Shown one piece after another: positions 22,964 to 33,347 of a stretch of DNA of 64,000 bases. The notes beneath the pieces are model-generated. The model ran no database searches. It was not told the DNA's origin and saw nothing but the letters and a program-made list of their open reading frames with translations. Both the position numbers and the translations under genes were made by a program. This stretch comes from Adenophora triphylla var. japonica (lineage: Eukaryota; Streptophyta; Magnoliopsida; Asterales; Campanulaceae): NCBI GenBank assembly GCA_022495995.1, contig JAFEMH010002594.1, positions 248,001 through 312,000 on the forward strand. The letters run 5' to 3'. Every line of letters begins with the position of its first letter. Position 1 is the stretch's first letter.

Positions 22964-24389
22964 AAAGTGCTCCCCGAATCGAATCACATTCTTCCTATTT
23001 AATACTTGGAAGAAAAAGAGGATGAAAGGGTGAGCAAACAATGCCCAGTAAGTTCATATACAACCCCTCCGGTTACTAAGGAGGAGTTGACCGGAAGGAA
23101 TATCAACCAATTACAAAGTCCAAATAACAATCGAAGACATAACAACGTACAAATTTGAAATAATTATTTACCAAATTTCAATACCACATGTCTTTCAAAA
23201 ATATCTCAGCGGTTGCACTAACTGAGTTGACAATATTTTGGAGGTTCAAATGATGACAAAATCGAATCAAACTGACTCGAATGGTTTACTTATTTAAAGC
23301 CGTCCCATAACAGTTTTAACTAACTAAACCACTCACAAAGTTTTAGGAATTTCAAAGGACTGGTAAGCTGAACAAAGCTAACTCGAGTGATCTAGTTATC
23401 TACAACCATCTCATACCAGCTGTAGATAATCAAATCATTCAAAGACATCATGATCACAAAAGTGGTCCACTGACCTTATCAAATAAAATCCCACAAGGGA
23501 ACAAAAATGACTCCGTAGAGTCCTAAACAGTGTATCCGGAACACCCCACCACTAATTTGAAGCGGTGAACTAACTTTGCCCGAAGGCCAATGATCAAATA
23601 TACCCCGCCGAAGCAGGTTGTCTAACTTAGTGATCATTGATGGAACACAAAACCATATCATATCAAAACTCATTTTATACAAAGTACGAACTTTCACAAG
23701 GACAATAAAATTTCCATATTTACGAAACCAAAGAACGATTCAGCAAACGAACAACAAAAGATTAGCAAATAATGATAAACGAGGGAGTCAAAACAAATAC
23801 TGACGTGAGGTCAGCTTTTACGTATCAAAGGAATGTACATCGCCAAGAAATATGCGGAAGCCAAAATAATGAAATGGAGCGAAAATCAATTAACTTAACG
23901 ATGCATAATCCCTTACCTCGATTGATTGCCCTTTCTTTGCAATGAATCCTCGCACGAATCTACAACCATGCAAAGAGGCTTTCTTAGGGTACAAGTATCT
24001 CTTATTTACTTAACCCAAAACTAATTTTAATGGTCTTGATAATCTAAGGATTATTCTTCTTTAATTCTCCTAAAGGTTCATCTTTTACCCTCTTTAGGTT
24101 TACTAATTCCAACATAGGGTTTTTAGGTTCAAACCCTTTATATCTCTTCTCAATCCAATTTACACACACTAAATACACCTTTTCCAGCACACACACACAT
24201 ACACATGACATACCACACACACACACACACCCTCTGTACACACACTGCACACACTCGCACACAACACACACACGTACTCAGCACATATACGACACACACG
24301 TACTCAGCACATATACGACACACACGTACTCAGCACATATACGACACACACATACACACCCTAACCCCAACATACACACACAACACACA
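22964..24389 (-). repeat. Ty3-1 3' LTR, first part (truncated and split)
   Basis: Matches the right-hand LTR from about 33561 onward (AAAGTGCTCCCC at both). About 213 bp of the LTR terminus present at 33348-33560 is missing here. The segment ends in a CA-rich tract at 24389, where Tat-1 is inserted; the LTR resumes at 31307. Confidence 0.88.
24186..24389. repeat. (CA)n-rich tract in the Ty3-1 LTR
   Basis: Interrupted CA/CACACG microsatellite with a 27-bp sub-repeat (ACGTACTCAGCACATATACG three times, 24272-24350). The homologous tract in the other LTR is at about 34785-35010. Frames through it encode only low-complexity text. Confidence 0.9.
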
Positions 24390-25397
24390 TGTAGCGGTGC
24401 GATTTTAATGAACACAGAGTCGCCACTTATTATTTATTTAGGAAAATAATAAGAAAAATCTTTTTGATCGTTTAAAGATATTCGAAGGTTCGGGGGTTAA
24501 TTTATGGGATGAGAAGGTCGTGGAGCACCCATTCCACCCAATCCAAAGATTGGTCTTGCCAATTGAGTATTATCAATCAAAACAAAATAATAATTAAATA
24601 AGAATAAGAAAATCCTAATTAATTTATTAATTAGGAATATCGGATTGTATGATTCGAGATCACCTCCATGGATTAAAGAGACTCTAGGCTAACCCTTTTG
24701 ATAGAATTACACTAATCTAAAAGCAATTAGAGAGATTTAGAAGAATAATATGAAAGTAAAAATACAGGAGTTCACCTTGTATTGAGGGAGTATTTGGTTT
24801 AGAACGTGGTTCTAAGGTATTTTCTCAGTAGAGAAATGATTTGGACGGAGTTCCACCTTGATTCTAGGTTTGAATCTTGGTATCCGTCGATCAACAAGGT
24901 TGATGGATGAATTTTGGGGTGTTGTTTAGAGTGATTTGTAGGAGCCTTTCAAGGAGAGAAACCAACAAATTGTCCAGGCTGAAATACTGAAGGTCATCAA
25001 GTATTTATAGGGGTTGATTTACTTGATCACAAAGATTAGGAGACTCAAGTGGATTGGGATTCCTCCCAAAGAAGGTTCCAGAACTCTAAGATCAGTAGAG
25101 ACCCGGATTAGAGAAGAGTTATCAAGAAAAGAGGTTGAAATCGACAAGGGAAGTGATTCTGCACATTCTGCAGAGGGGATGTCTCGCGCGAGATACGTAT
25201 GTCCCGCGCGAGACAACTAGTCAATTGACCATTCTGTCATCTTCAGTTATTCCGTTAGTCAGTTAGGTCCAAAACTAACAAGGTTAGTTAGAAACTTAAC
25301 GAAACGTGACGAAACTAATATGCTTTCATCAAAACACAAAAGTGAGACGAAGAGTAGTGTAATCATGTAATTATTGGTTCAGAATGGGGTGTCTACA
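24390..25397 (-). repeat. Tat-1 3' LTR
   Basis: A 1008-bp LTR, TGTAGCGG...TCTACA on the plus strand. On the minus strand it starts TGTAGACACC and has a TATA box (seen as TATTTATAG at 25002-25010). Two palindromes, GTCTCGCGCGAGAT and GTCCCGCGCGAGAC, lie at 25181-25194 and 25201-25214. Its partner at 30294-31301 has the same length, with scattered differences of several percent by eye. Confidence 0.92.
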
Positions 25398-25412
25398 GAG
25401 CCCCTCGGCGAC
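25398..25412 (-). promoter_or_regulatory. Tat-1 polypurine tract
   Basis: On the minus strand the bases just before the LTR read CGCCGAGGGGCTC. Tat-2 has an almost identical tract (58754-58770), which links the two families. Confidence 0.75.
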
Positions 25413-25489
25413 AAGACTTATGGAAGTAGTCATGTCGTTGATAGAAAATACATCATTCTGAACATAGGGATGGTCGTGCCGCACAGCTG

Positions 25490-25531
25490 CCTACGTATCT
25501 CTATCGGAGAATCAGACCAAAACGTAGTTCG
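25490..25531. repeat. CCTACGTATCTC...GTAGTTCG conserved block, copy 1
   Basis: The block opens CCTACGTATCTC, has GAATCA in the middle and ends GTAGTTCG. Related blocks occur at 30074-30118 in the Tat-1 leader and 58881-58920 in Tat-2. It lies 93 bp inside the 3' LTR boundary. The function is unknown. Confidence 0.7.
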
Positions 25532-25599
25532 ACTCCAAAACACTAAAAAGGCTGTTTTAGGTCTTTTGAAAAGTATATTTGAAAAGCAAATTTGAAAGA

Positions 25600-26040
25600 A
25601 AAAAGGTAAGATTGTACTGAGGAATCAAGGACTTGACCCAATTCAGATGATATCCGGTTTGTTGATGAAGTTGTTGAAGTGCGTCGCCCGAGGTTACTGA
25701 TGCAGCTGAGGTTGTTTGAGTGCTTTTGAACCATGGATAAATTCATACTGAGGAATCAAGGACTTGACCCAATTCTGAAAATATCCATTTTTGATGATGC
25801 GCCGCCCGAGGTTACTGACGTTGCCGTTATTGCCGAGGTCACAGACTTTAAAGTTGCTGAGGTCGAAGAATCATGTTGTCGAGGTCACGAACTTTGAAGT
25901 TTGCTAAGGTCGCAGACTTTTTTGATGCTCCACTGAGGTCACAAGTGTCGCTGTTGTTGCCGAGGTCACAGACTTTGTTGTCGTTGCTGCTGTCACAGAC
26001 TTTGAAGTTGTCGGTTGAGGTGGAGGTCGGCTCCTGTAAT
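25600..26040. repeat. Degenerate GAGGTCACAGACTTTG repeats in Tat-1
   Basis: The phrase TGAGGAATCAAGGACTTGAC occurs at about 25618 and 25748, and variants of GAGGTCACAGACTTTGAAGTTG recur about seven times between 25840 and 26010. No gene is supported. Confidence 0.7.
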
Positions 26041-27904
26041 GTAAGGATATATGCATGAAGTTCTCAGATGGACCCGAATGATTTTTACCTTTCTGTACCT
26101 GTTAGCACATAAAGATTCCAAATAGATTTTTCAGATTTTAGTTGTTTAACTGGACTTATGTGGTGGTGCCCACGTCTGTTCGTATAAATGGCCGGCTGGT
26201 CATTTTGGTAGTGAGTTTATGTATGAATATATGGTATATGGACATGTAGGGACATTTGTATGGATTTATATTTGAGATGGGGGAACTATATGAGTGAACT
26301 TGTGTTTGACAAGTTGGGACAAAATCAGATTTATGCAGAATCTGTTGCTAGTCAGCGAGGTTGTGTCGTGCGAGAGTACCGTACTGTTTCTTCATTATTG
26401 TAGAATTTCAATGAGTAACTTTGTGTGAACATATCTAGGACTGTTACGAATCTTCATTCTTAATTCTCCCCTGAATCGTGTCTCTAGCAGGTAAACGACT
26501 ACAAATCTGTCGATTGTCGTAATGGCTTTATGTCTAAGTCTCCTTCCTATCTCAACCCCCAAGTTGCTTGAATGTGGTATATGACTTTAAGAATAGGCTT
26601 GTGAGGCTGCTCTCTTGATTTGAAGATGATCGAAGAAGGCTCTCCTTGTTGATTTTATTTGAAGAGGATCGAATGATGTTTGATGAAGAAGGTTGAAGAA
26701 TAGTCTCCATTAGTCCTTTATTTTTTTGTGACGCACCCTGGTTTTTGCCTAGACCGCCCTTTCGAGTTTTCAATCTAGCGGTCATCTCTTTTGCGTTTCT
26801 TTTTTTTTTGGAAAATAGTATGTTTAACTCGAAGAGAACTCAGTGGAGAAAATCTTATTGAGGAGAGAGAAATGAGATCTCAAGTTAGTTGAGGAGAGAT
26901 GGACTCTATTCTTTGAAAGGTGATCCAAGCATTGACTCTTTGGAGAAGTGTATTTTCTAATGATGAGAGTAAGAAGCATAGAGGAAAGCCCCTAATGCAG
27001 ATTTGATTATTTTGAAGAGTTAAAGTAGAGATTGACTGGGGGAGGAAAGGTTAGGAAACCCCAATTTTGATGCTTGGATTTCAAGAGTGTGTATGAGAGT
27101 GGCTAACAGGAAACCTTTAGACTCAGCAAGAAATGCTACTTGGCTCAAAGATCTAGAAAAGTTGTTCTACCTTTTAATGAACCGTGCATCATCTAGAAAT
27201 TTCTAAATAAGTTTGAGAAGAAAGCCAATCATTATTATGACTTAAGGGTAAACATTTTTCTTAATACTGAAAGTCTTCTTCACTTGTTGTAAGAGGATGT
27301 TGAGTAATCTTTATTTCTTTTGTTGGTATCACTTGACTTCTCTTCTTTGTAGTAGAGTCCTTCATGCATTTGAAGTTTCACCTTTGTTGTAGGGGTGATG
27401 GAAGCTTGAGAGTTTTTTTTGTACTCTCAAAGCTTTGAATTGAGTAACCTCACTCTTCTTGGAATGAAGTTTGGCAGCATCACCTTTGGATTTATTCATT
27501 TTGTTGACTTTTGACTTTCAGTAGGGGTAATGTTTAGCCCTTAAGCCTTCTAATAACAACTTTCTTCTTAAACTCGTTTAGAAGTTTATATTTTTGCGAT
27601 GATTTAGGAAATGGAGGGTCCATTATTTTGCATGAATTAAATGGTACTCATGAGGTAGAACAACCTTAGGGAAAGTGTTTAGGAAAAGAAAATGACTTTG
27701 ATTAATGGGGAAATTAAAAACATACTCGATAGTTTAGATGACAAAAACTAGAGGAGGTGAGAAGTACTAGAAAGACAGAATGACTCTTCGAGTTCATACT
27801 TGGAAATTTAAAACCTAATCTACTTCTATCAAAGGAGAGAGGTAGAGGATAGTTGTAGCCCCAAAGTGGTAAGTGTAGATTTCTTCTTGGAGCTTCATCT
27901 TCTT
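26041..27904. other. Tat-1 internal region without pol
   Basis: Between gag and the 3' LTR there is no protease, reverse transcriptase, RNase H or integrase motif in any frame I examined. A minus-strand frame at 26552-26785 (lysine/serine-rich) has no recognisable domain. The region is GA/TC-biased in places. Confidence 0.6.
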
Positions 27905-29267
27905 CATGTATTATGAGGGAGAGGATTGGCGATGACGTTGGAATGTTCTAACTCTCCATTGTCAAAGAGGTCTTGGATGATGTCCTTCAAGTGGTGGCAA
28001 GTGTTGGTGTCATGGCCGGTGAAGTTGTGGTACTTGCAGAATAAGTGATAAGCATGATTAGGACCATATCCCTAGGAGGACCACCTTCCCTTGGTTTGAT
28101 CTTTTCATTCTTGACAAGCACATCGAAGAGTTCTTCTTGAGTGATTCCTTCAAGTTTGTCATAGTGCCTCTTTTTCTTTTCGGGAGGAGGAACAACAGAA
28201 TACTTGCCGGTGTTGGGGCGGTTGAATGCAATAGTATTGACTGAAGCATCCTTACTTGTGGTGGGCTTGATGTAGCGAAAAGGTCTTTCCTTCTTTTTAC
28301 TTTTTAGAAAGTCATCAATCCTAATTCCGGACTCATGAAGTTCATTGAAACTAGGAAAGTAATTACCGACGAGCTTCTCTTGAAATTCATCATGGAGGCA
28401 TTGGAGGAAGATGTGGATTCGCTTTTTGAGAGTAGGTCTTTTGACAATTTCAGTAAGTTTGAGTCTCCATCTTCTAGCAAATTCAGCAAAAGACTCATTT
28501 GCATGTTGCTTGGTTTGTTCAAGATCCCTCCTAGTAGGGCGATAAGTGGAGTTGTCTTCAAACTACCTTTGGAAGACTAAACATACAAACGAGCAGTCAA
28601 GCCTTGTAGTCATAGGAAGAGACATGTACCAATCCCTTACAGCACTCTCAAAAGTTTGAGGAAAGCATTGAGCCAAGATTGTGTTATCAACGCCCATTGG
28701 AAGCATAGCCCAAGTGTATGTCTCAACATGGGCTCGAGGACAAGTAGTGCCATTAAACTTGGCAATATCATGTGTCTTGTACTTGCGAGGAAACTTGGTG
28801 ATGGATTGTTGAAGAGCATCATGATCAAATGGGACGAATGATCCCTTTGAAGTATCTAGGGTTGCAAGTTTATTCTCAAGGTAGTTCTTATTTACATGAT
28901 TACCAAGCTTAGTAGTTTCATCACTACCTTCTTTCTTGGTCTTAGTACCCTTGGAGATATGTCCCTCATCATTGGAGGAAAATGAGGAAGAGGATGAATC
29001 GGATTCCACCTCTTTCTTGCTTGACTTCTTGATTTTCCTATTTTTCTTGGGGTGGGATTTCTCTTCATTGAAGGAGGATCCATCTTTCTTGTTTTTCTTT
29101 CTTCCTTTCTTGACTTTCATCTCGTGGAGCTCTTGCATGAGGGCGGCCATTTGGGCATTTTGCTCATTAATTTTCTTACTTTATTCATCCATCTTAAGCA
29201 GGGCTTGGATGAGTTCAGCCTTAGTTTCCTTGATTTTGGCTTCGGTGACAGGAAGAGAAGTAGACAT
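27905..29267 (-). pseudogene. Tat-1 gag, one stop and frameshifts
   Basis: The likely start is at 29267 (MSTSLPVTEAKIKETKAELI). An in-frame TAA follows about 28 codons in, near 29181. The next 195 codons hold a lysine/serine-rich segment and then KFNGTTCPRAHVETYTWAML and AVRDWYMSLP. After a frame change near 28565 the gag core continues: DLEQTKQHANESFAEFARRW, FLQCLHDEFQEKLVGNYFP, FNELHESGIRI. A second change near 28075 brings CKYHNFTGHDTNTCHHLK, the short Cys-His motif typical of Tat gags, before the stop at 27905. Gag builds the particle coat. This is a clear gag of the Ty3/gypsy retrotransposon type. Confidence 0.85.
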
Positions 29268-29400
29268 TGTGTCGAGCTTTGGCGATGAACCTAGATATGT
29301 AGCAACTGTGTTAAACCATGATCGAGTCCCAACAAGTCGGCTGAATAGGGTATATGAAGGCTTGAAGGTTTTGGCCAAAACACGAAAAGACAGAACACTT

Positions 29401-29433
29401 GTCTCGCACGGGACAAGTAGTCTCGCACGAGAC
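29401..29433. repeat. Palindrome pair just upstream of Tat-1 gag
   Basis: GTCTCGCACGGGAC (29401-29414) and GTCTCGCACGAGAC (29420-29433) are variants of the palindromes in the Tat-1 LTRs, placed about 135 bp upstream of the gag start on the minus strand. Confidence 0.75.
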
Positions 29434-30293
29434 AACACTACTAGGAGTCACATTTTTTTATTTTAATCCTAATTTTGGTCGGACGAAAATCCGTTTTGGG
29501 AGTTTCTAACATTCAAAATCCAAACCTAAGGACCTAGGGGTCGAAGTTATCTCAAGTAACATCGAGTTTTGTGCAATAAGTTTGGTAATAAATTTTTCTC
29601 TTTAGGGGCAAATCCGAAGGGACAATCATAGGGACATTTCCGAAGGGACAAATCCGAAGTGACAATTTATCAATTTCTTTTCCATGGCTTATTGCACAAA
29701 AAAAAAACGATCTTGACAAGGGATTACAAATACTCCAAGATCAAACCGACCGGTCACGGAGTGTCCTAAAAAGTAAATCTACATGATATGTGGTTGATGC
29801 AGGGTTTACGGCTATGATCCTCGCGATATTGACAATGTAGGTGGAATGAAAACACGAGGTGGGATGATCCAACTTTGGAGAGACCGACGATTAGGTGATT
29901 ACCGTCATCCATCCTTAGTGTGGGTCTCGGGTTTTATCAAAGGTATGTAGTGCAATGACAGTTATATTATGATGTGCACGTGTGTGAGAGTCAATTCTAG
30001 GTGATAGAGTAAAATAGAAAGTTTTTTTTTGAAAACTAAAAGAAATACAGATAATGGTCGCACCAAGTGGTTGCCTACGTTTCTCCCAAATTAGGAAGAC
30101 TCAGTCCGTCGTAGTTCCACATAAAGATTAGAGAGAGAAATAATTAAATTAATTAATTACAAAGCCCGAGTCAACCGATGACCGGTAAAAATTAAAATAA
30201 TCCAAGGATGAGAGAGAATAAACAGATTGATAATACTCAATTGTACGCAAGTCTAACCCTCTTAATTAATTGTCCCCATCAGAGTAGTCAAAC
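29434..30293. other. Tat-1 leader, no gene
   Basis: Untranslated leader between the 5' LTR and gag. It holds three copies of CGAAG(G/T)GACAA-type words (29617-29663), copy 2 of the CCTACG...GTAGTTC block (30074-30118), and no clear tRNA primer site. Confidence 0.55.
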
Positions 30294-31301
30294 TGTAGCG
30301 GTGCGATTTTAATGAACACGGAGTCGCCACTTATTATTTATTTAGGAAAACAATAAGAAAAACTTTTTTGATAGTTTAAAGAGATTCGAAGGTTCGGGGG
30401 TTAATTTATGGGATGGAAAGGTCGTAAAGCATCCATTTCACCCAATCCGAAGATTGGTCTTGCCAATTGAGTATTATCAATCAAAACAATATAATAATTA
30501 AATAAGAATAAGAAAATCGTAATTATATTCTTAATTAGAAATGTCAGATTGTATGCTTCAAGATCACCTTCATGGATTAAAGGGACCCTAGGCTAACCCT
30601 TTTGATAGGATTACACTACTTTAAAAGCAATTTGAGGGATTGAGAAGAAGAATATTAAAGTAAAAATATAGGAGTTCACCTTGTGTTTAGGGAGTTTTTG
30701 GTTTAGAACGTGGTTCTAAGGTATTTTCTCGGTCAAGAAATGATTTGGACGGAGTTCCGCCTTGATTCTAAGTTTGAATCTTGGTATTCGTCGATCAACA
30801 AGGTTGATGGATGAATTTTGGGGTGTTGTTTAGAGTGATTTGCAGGAGCCTTTCAAGGAGAGAAACCAGCAAATTGTCCAGGCTGAAATACTAAAGGTCA
30901 TCAAGTATTTATAGGGGTTGATTTACTTGATCACCAAGATTAGGAGACTCAAGTAGATTAGGATTCCTCCCAAAGAAGGTTCCAGAACTCTAAGATCAGC
31001 AGAGACTCGGATTAGAGAAGAGTTATCAAGAAAAGATGTTGAAATCGACAAGGGAAGTGATTCTACACATTCTGCAGAGGGGATGTCTCGCGCGAGACAC
31101 GTTTGTCCCGCGCGGGACAACTAGTCAATTGATTATTCTGTCCTCTTCAGTTATTTCATTAGTCTGTTAGGTCCAAAACTAACAAGATTAGTTAGAAACT
31201 TAACGAAACATGACGAAACTAATATGCTTTCATCAAAACACAAAAGAGAGACGAAGAGTAGTGTAATCATGTAATTATTGGTTCAGAATGGGGTGTTTAC
31301 A
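30294..31301 (-). repeat. Tat-1 5' LTR
   Basis: A 1008-bp partner of 24390-25397. Both palindromes are perfect here: GTCTCGCGCGAGAC (31085-31098) and GTCCCGCGCGGGAC (31105-31118). GAGTCGCCAC at 30321-30330 is shared with the Tat-2 LTR. Confidence 0.92.
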
Positions 31302-31306
31302 ACACA

Positions 31307-32050
31307 CTACTCACTCACACGGCACACACACAACTCACACGCACAAAACCCTATTTCTATAAACAATCCTAGCATGCATCTTTTTAGGTCAAAACCATAT
31401 AATCGACATGCCAAACCCTAATCATTATTCTTAAATATTAGGTTTCCAATTGATGTTATTTCTCAACATAGTAGTCTTAGATTCAATCCTATTATTCATC
31501 CTCATCATGATAAACCCTAATCAATACAAGGTTTTAGGGTTTTCTATAGTTCTAGGTTTAAGGAATACAACGATAGGAATTGGTTCTTATCTTGTTTTTG
31601 AGCTTTGAATCACAACAAGAAGCTTCCTCCTTCTTCTTCTCCAAGCTTGGCTTCCTCCTTCTCTCTCACGGTTCTCTCTTTCTGCCCGCTCTCTCTCTCT
31701 ATGCGTTTTCTCTCTCTATGCGGCTCTCTCTTTATGCCGCTTCCTCTGTCTACTCGGCTCCCTCACTTAATCCTTTTGTCCGTTTAAAAATCAAATTGTT
31801 TCCATCCGTTAAAAGAAATCAAGAGGCTCAAGGTTTAAAGAAGTGTATTAAACTTGGGTCTCCTAATCCTAAGCCCACAAGGTAAATAAAGTCCAACCCA
31901 AAAAATAAACCAAGTTTAGTAAACTAAGCCCAATAATCCTAGTCCATCTAGGATAGGTAATCCAATAACTCAATTAATTAAATAACCCAAATAATTAAAT
32001 AAAAGAAATAATATTTAATAAATAATAAAATAATTATTAGGGTTATTACA
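31307..32050 (-). repeat. Ty3-1 3' LTR, second part
   Basis: Continues the LTR interrupted at 24389 and ends GGGTTATTACA, that is, minus-strand start TGTAATAACCC. The 101-codon frame at 31580-31885 has a counterpart in the other LTR because both are LTR copies, so it is not a gene. Confidence 0.88.
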
Positions 32051-32068
32051 ATCTTACCCCCTTAAAAG
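32051..32068 (-). promoter_or_regulatory. Ty3-1 polypurine tract
   Basis: On the minus strand the bases before the LTR read TTTTAAGGGGGTAAGAT, a typical Ty3/gypsy plus-strand primer. Confidence 0.75.
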
Positions 32069-32126
32069 AAGTTTAGTCCTCTAAACTTAACGTACATGTC
32101 GTTGTTCACTTTGCATCCTCATCCTC

Positions 32127-33114
32127 TCAAGCTTTCAGAGTATAGATTATTGGTGTACGCTTCAAATTTGAGTCATCCTTATTGTCCTTACCCTTGTCCT
32201 TGTTCTCATGATCTTTTGTGATCCTCTCTTTAAGTGGTTCAGGGAAATTCTTGATCATGTGCCCGGTCTTCCCACAGTTGAAACATGCCTTCAAGATTCT
32301 ATAACAACGTTGGGTTTCATGATTACCCCCACATTCACGACAAATGATACTATTAGAAAATTGTATCACCTGCCTCTTTGCCTGATTCCCTGAATCTTTA
32401 TTATCCTGAAAACTGGTTTGTCTGTCTCTCTTTCTATGCATGTCGTCCCAATCTGCCTGCACTTCGTTAAGACCTCTTTCCACTAATAACGCCTTGTTTA
32501 CCACATCCTTATATGTCTTAAGCTCGAATGGTACCACACCCCTCTTGATCGAAGGCCTTAACACCTTTTCAAACCTACGCACATGATTTTCTTCAGTTGC
32601 CACGTAAGTAGGGGCAAACTTGGCAAGACGTGCAAACTCAGCCTCATACTCAGACACTATCTTGTCCTTTTGTACTAACTTGATAAAGTCATTCTCTCTC
32701 TGAATTTGCTCACTCCTAGAAAAATACTTCTCATAATAGGCCACCTTGAAATCTTCCCAAGTAAACAAAAACTCGTCATTCTGATAGATCACTATTCTGC
32801 CTAGGTGGGACACCACCAACATGTTGTTGCTGCTGAACCTGTTGTTGTTGGATTAATCATGTAAGTGCTTGCAACAAAGGAACTATTTCTGCCACCAGCG
32901 CTACCGGTTGTTGCACCCCCTGACTATTAGCCCCATTGGCTTGATTACCATCCTGAGCATTTTGGGTATTCCCAACCCTATGATTAGAACTATTCTCGGC
33001 TGAGCCCTCAACATTATCATTCTCATCATGATCCTCTTCCCTCACATTATTAGTCTGGTTTCGTTGTTGACCTCTCCAGTTTTGGATCCTTGCACTCACT
33101 CTTCTTCTCGCCAT
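32127..33114 (-). pseudogene. Ty3-1 gag with internal deletion and stop
   Basis: The start at 33114 (MARRRVSARIQNWRGQQRNQ) leads into an Asn/Gln-rich segment. A TGA near 32857 and a frameshift near 32825 interrupt it, and about the middle third of the usual gag core seems missing. The second part (32822-32127) has FTWEDFKVAYYEKYFSRSEQ, IVSEYEAEFARLAKFAP and RRFEKVLRPSIKRGV, all Ty3/gypsy gag core. Two Cys motifs follow: CRECGGNHETQRCYR and CFNCGKTGHMIKNFP, the latter a zinc knuckle whose last Cys is Phe. Gag packages element RNA. No pol follows, so this element depended on others. Confidence 0.85.
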
Positions 33115-33332
33115 TAGCCTAGAATAGCAAAAGGAAATAGTCATAAATCCAAATAGATAAGATTTTGACATGCTAAGAAATAAAACATTATAAACTTTCA
33201 TAATCCGATGAAGCAACTAATCTTATCATATCAATCTACACTAAACACTCCAAGAATGACACTGAGGTCAAACCTAAGGCTCAGATCAAACTTATCCTCA
33301 CACATTCTAAACTCCCAAGATCTAAATCCAAA

Positions 33333-33344
33333 GCTCTGATACTA
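33333..33344 (-). promoter_or_regulatory. Ty3-1 primer binding site
   Basis: On the minus strand this reads TAGTATCAGAGC, one base from the tRNA-Met complement TGGTATCAGAGC. It sits three bases from the LTR. Confidence 0.8.
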
Positions 33345-33347
33345 CTC

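Larger units (their letters stand above)
24390..31301 (-). mobile_element. Tat-1: gag-only Tat-like LTR retrotransposon nested in Ty3-1
   Basis: Two 1008-bp LTRs flank 4.9 kb that holds gag on the minus strand and no pol. The target-site duplication ACACA is intact (24385-24389 and 31302-31306). Minus orientation is supported by the gag strand, the LTR TATA box and a polypurine tract next to the left LTR. The gag C-terminus (GHDTNTC motif) points to the Tat lineage of Ty3/gypsy. It is non-autonomous. Confidence 0.9.

Noticed and set aside
24044..24408. Cys/Val- and His/Thr-rich frames on both strands
   Set aside because: They are translations of the (CA)n tract.
31580..31885. 101-codon frame with a near-identical partner at 35257-35562
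   Set aside because: Both lie at the same place in the two LTRs of Ty3-1; their similarity follows from LTR duplication and not from protein conservation.
33333..33344. tRNA-like sequences
   Set aside because: These matches to tRNA 3' ends are retrotransposon primer sites; no cloverleaf gene was found in the window.
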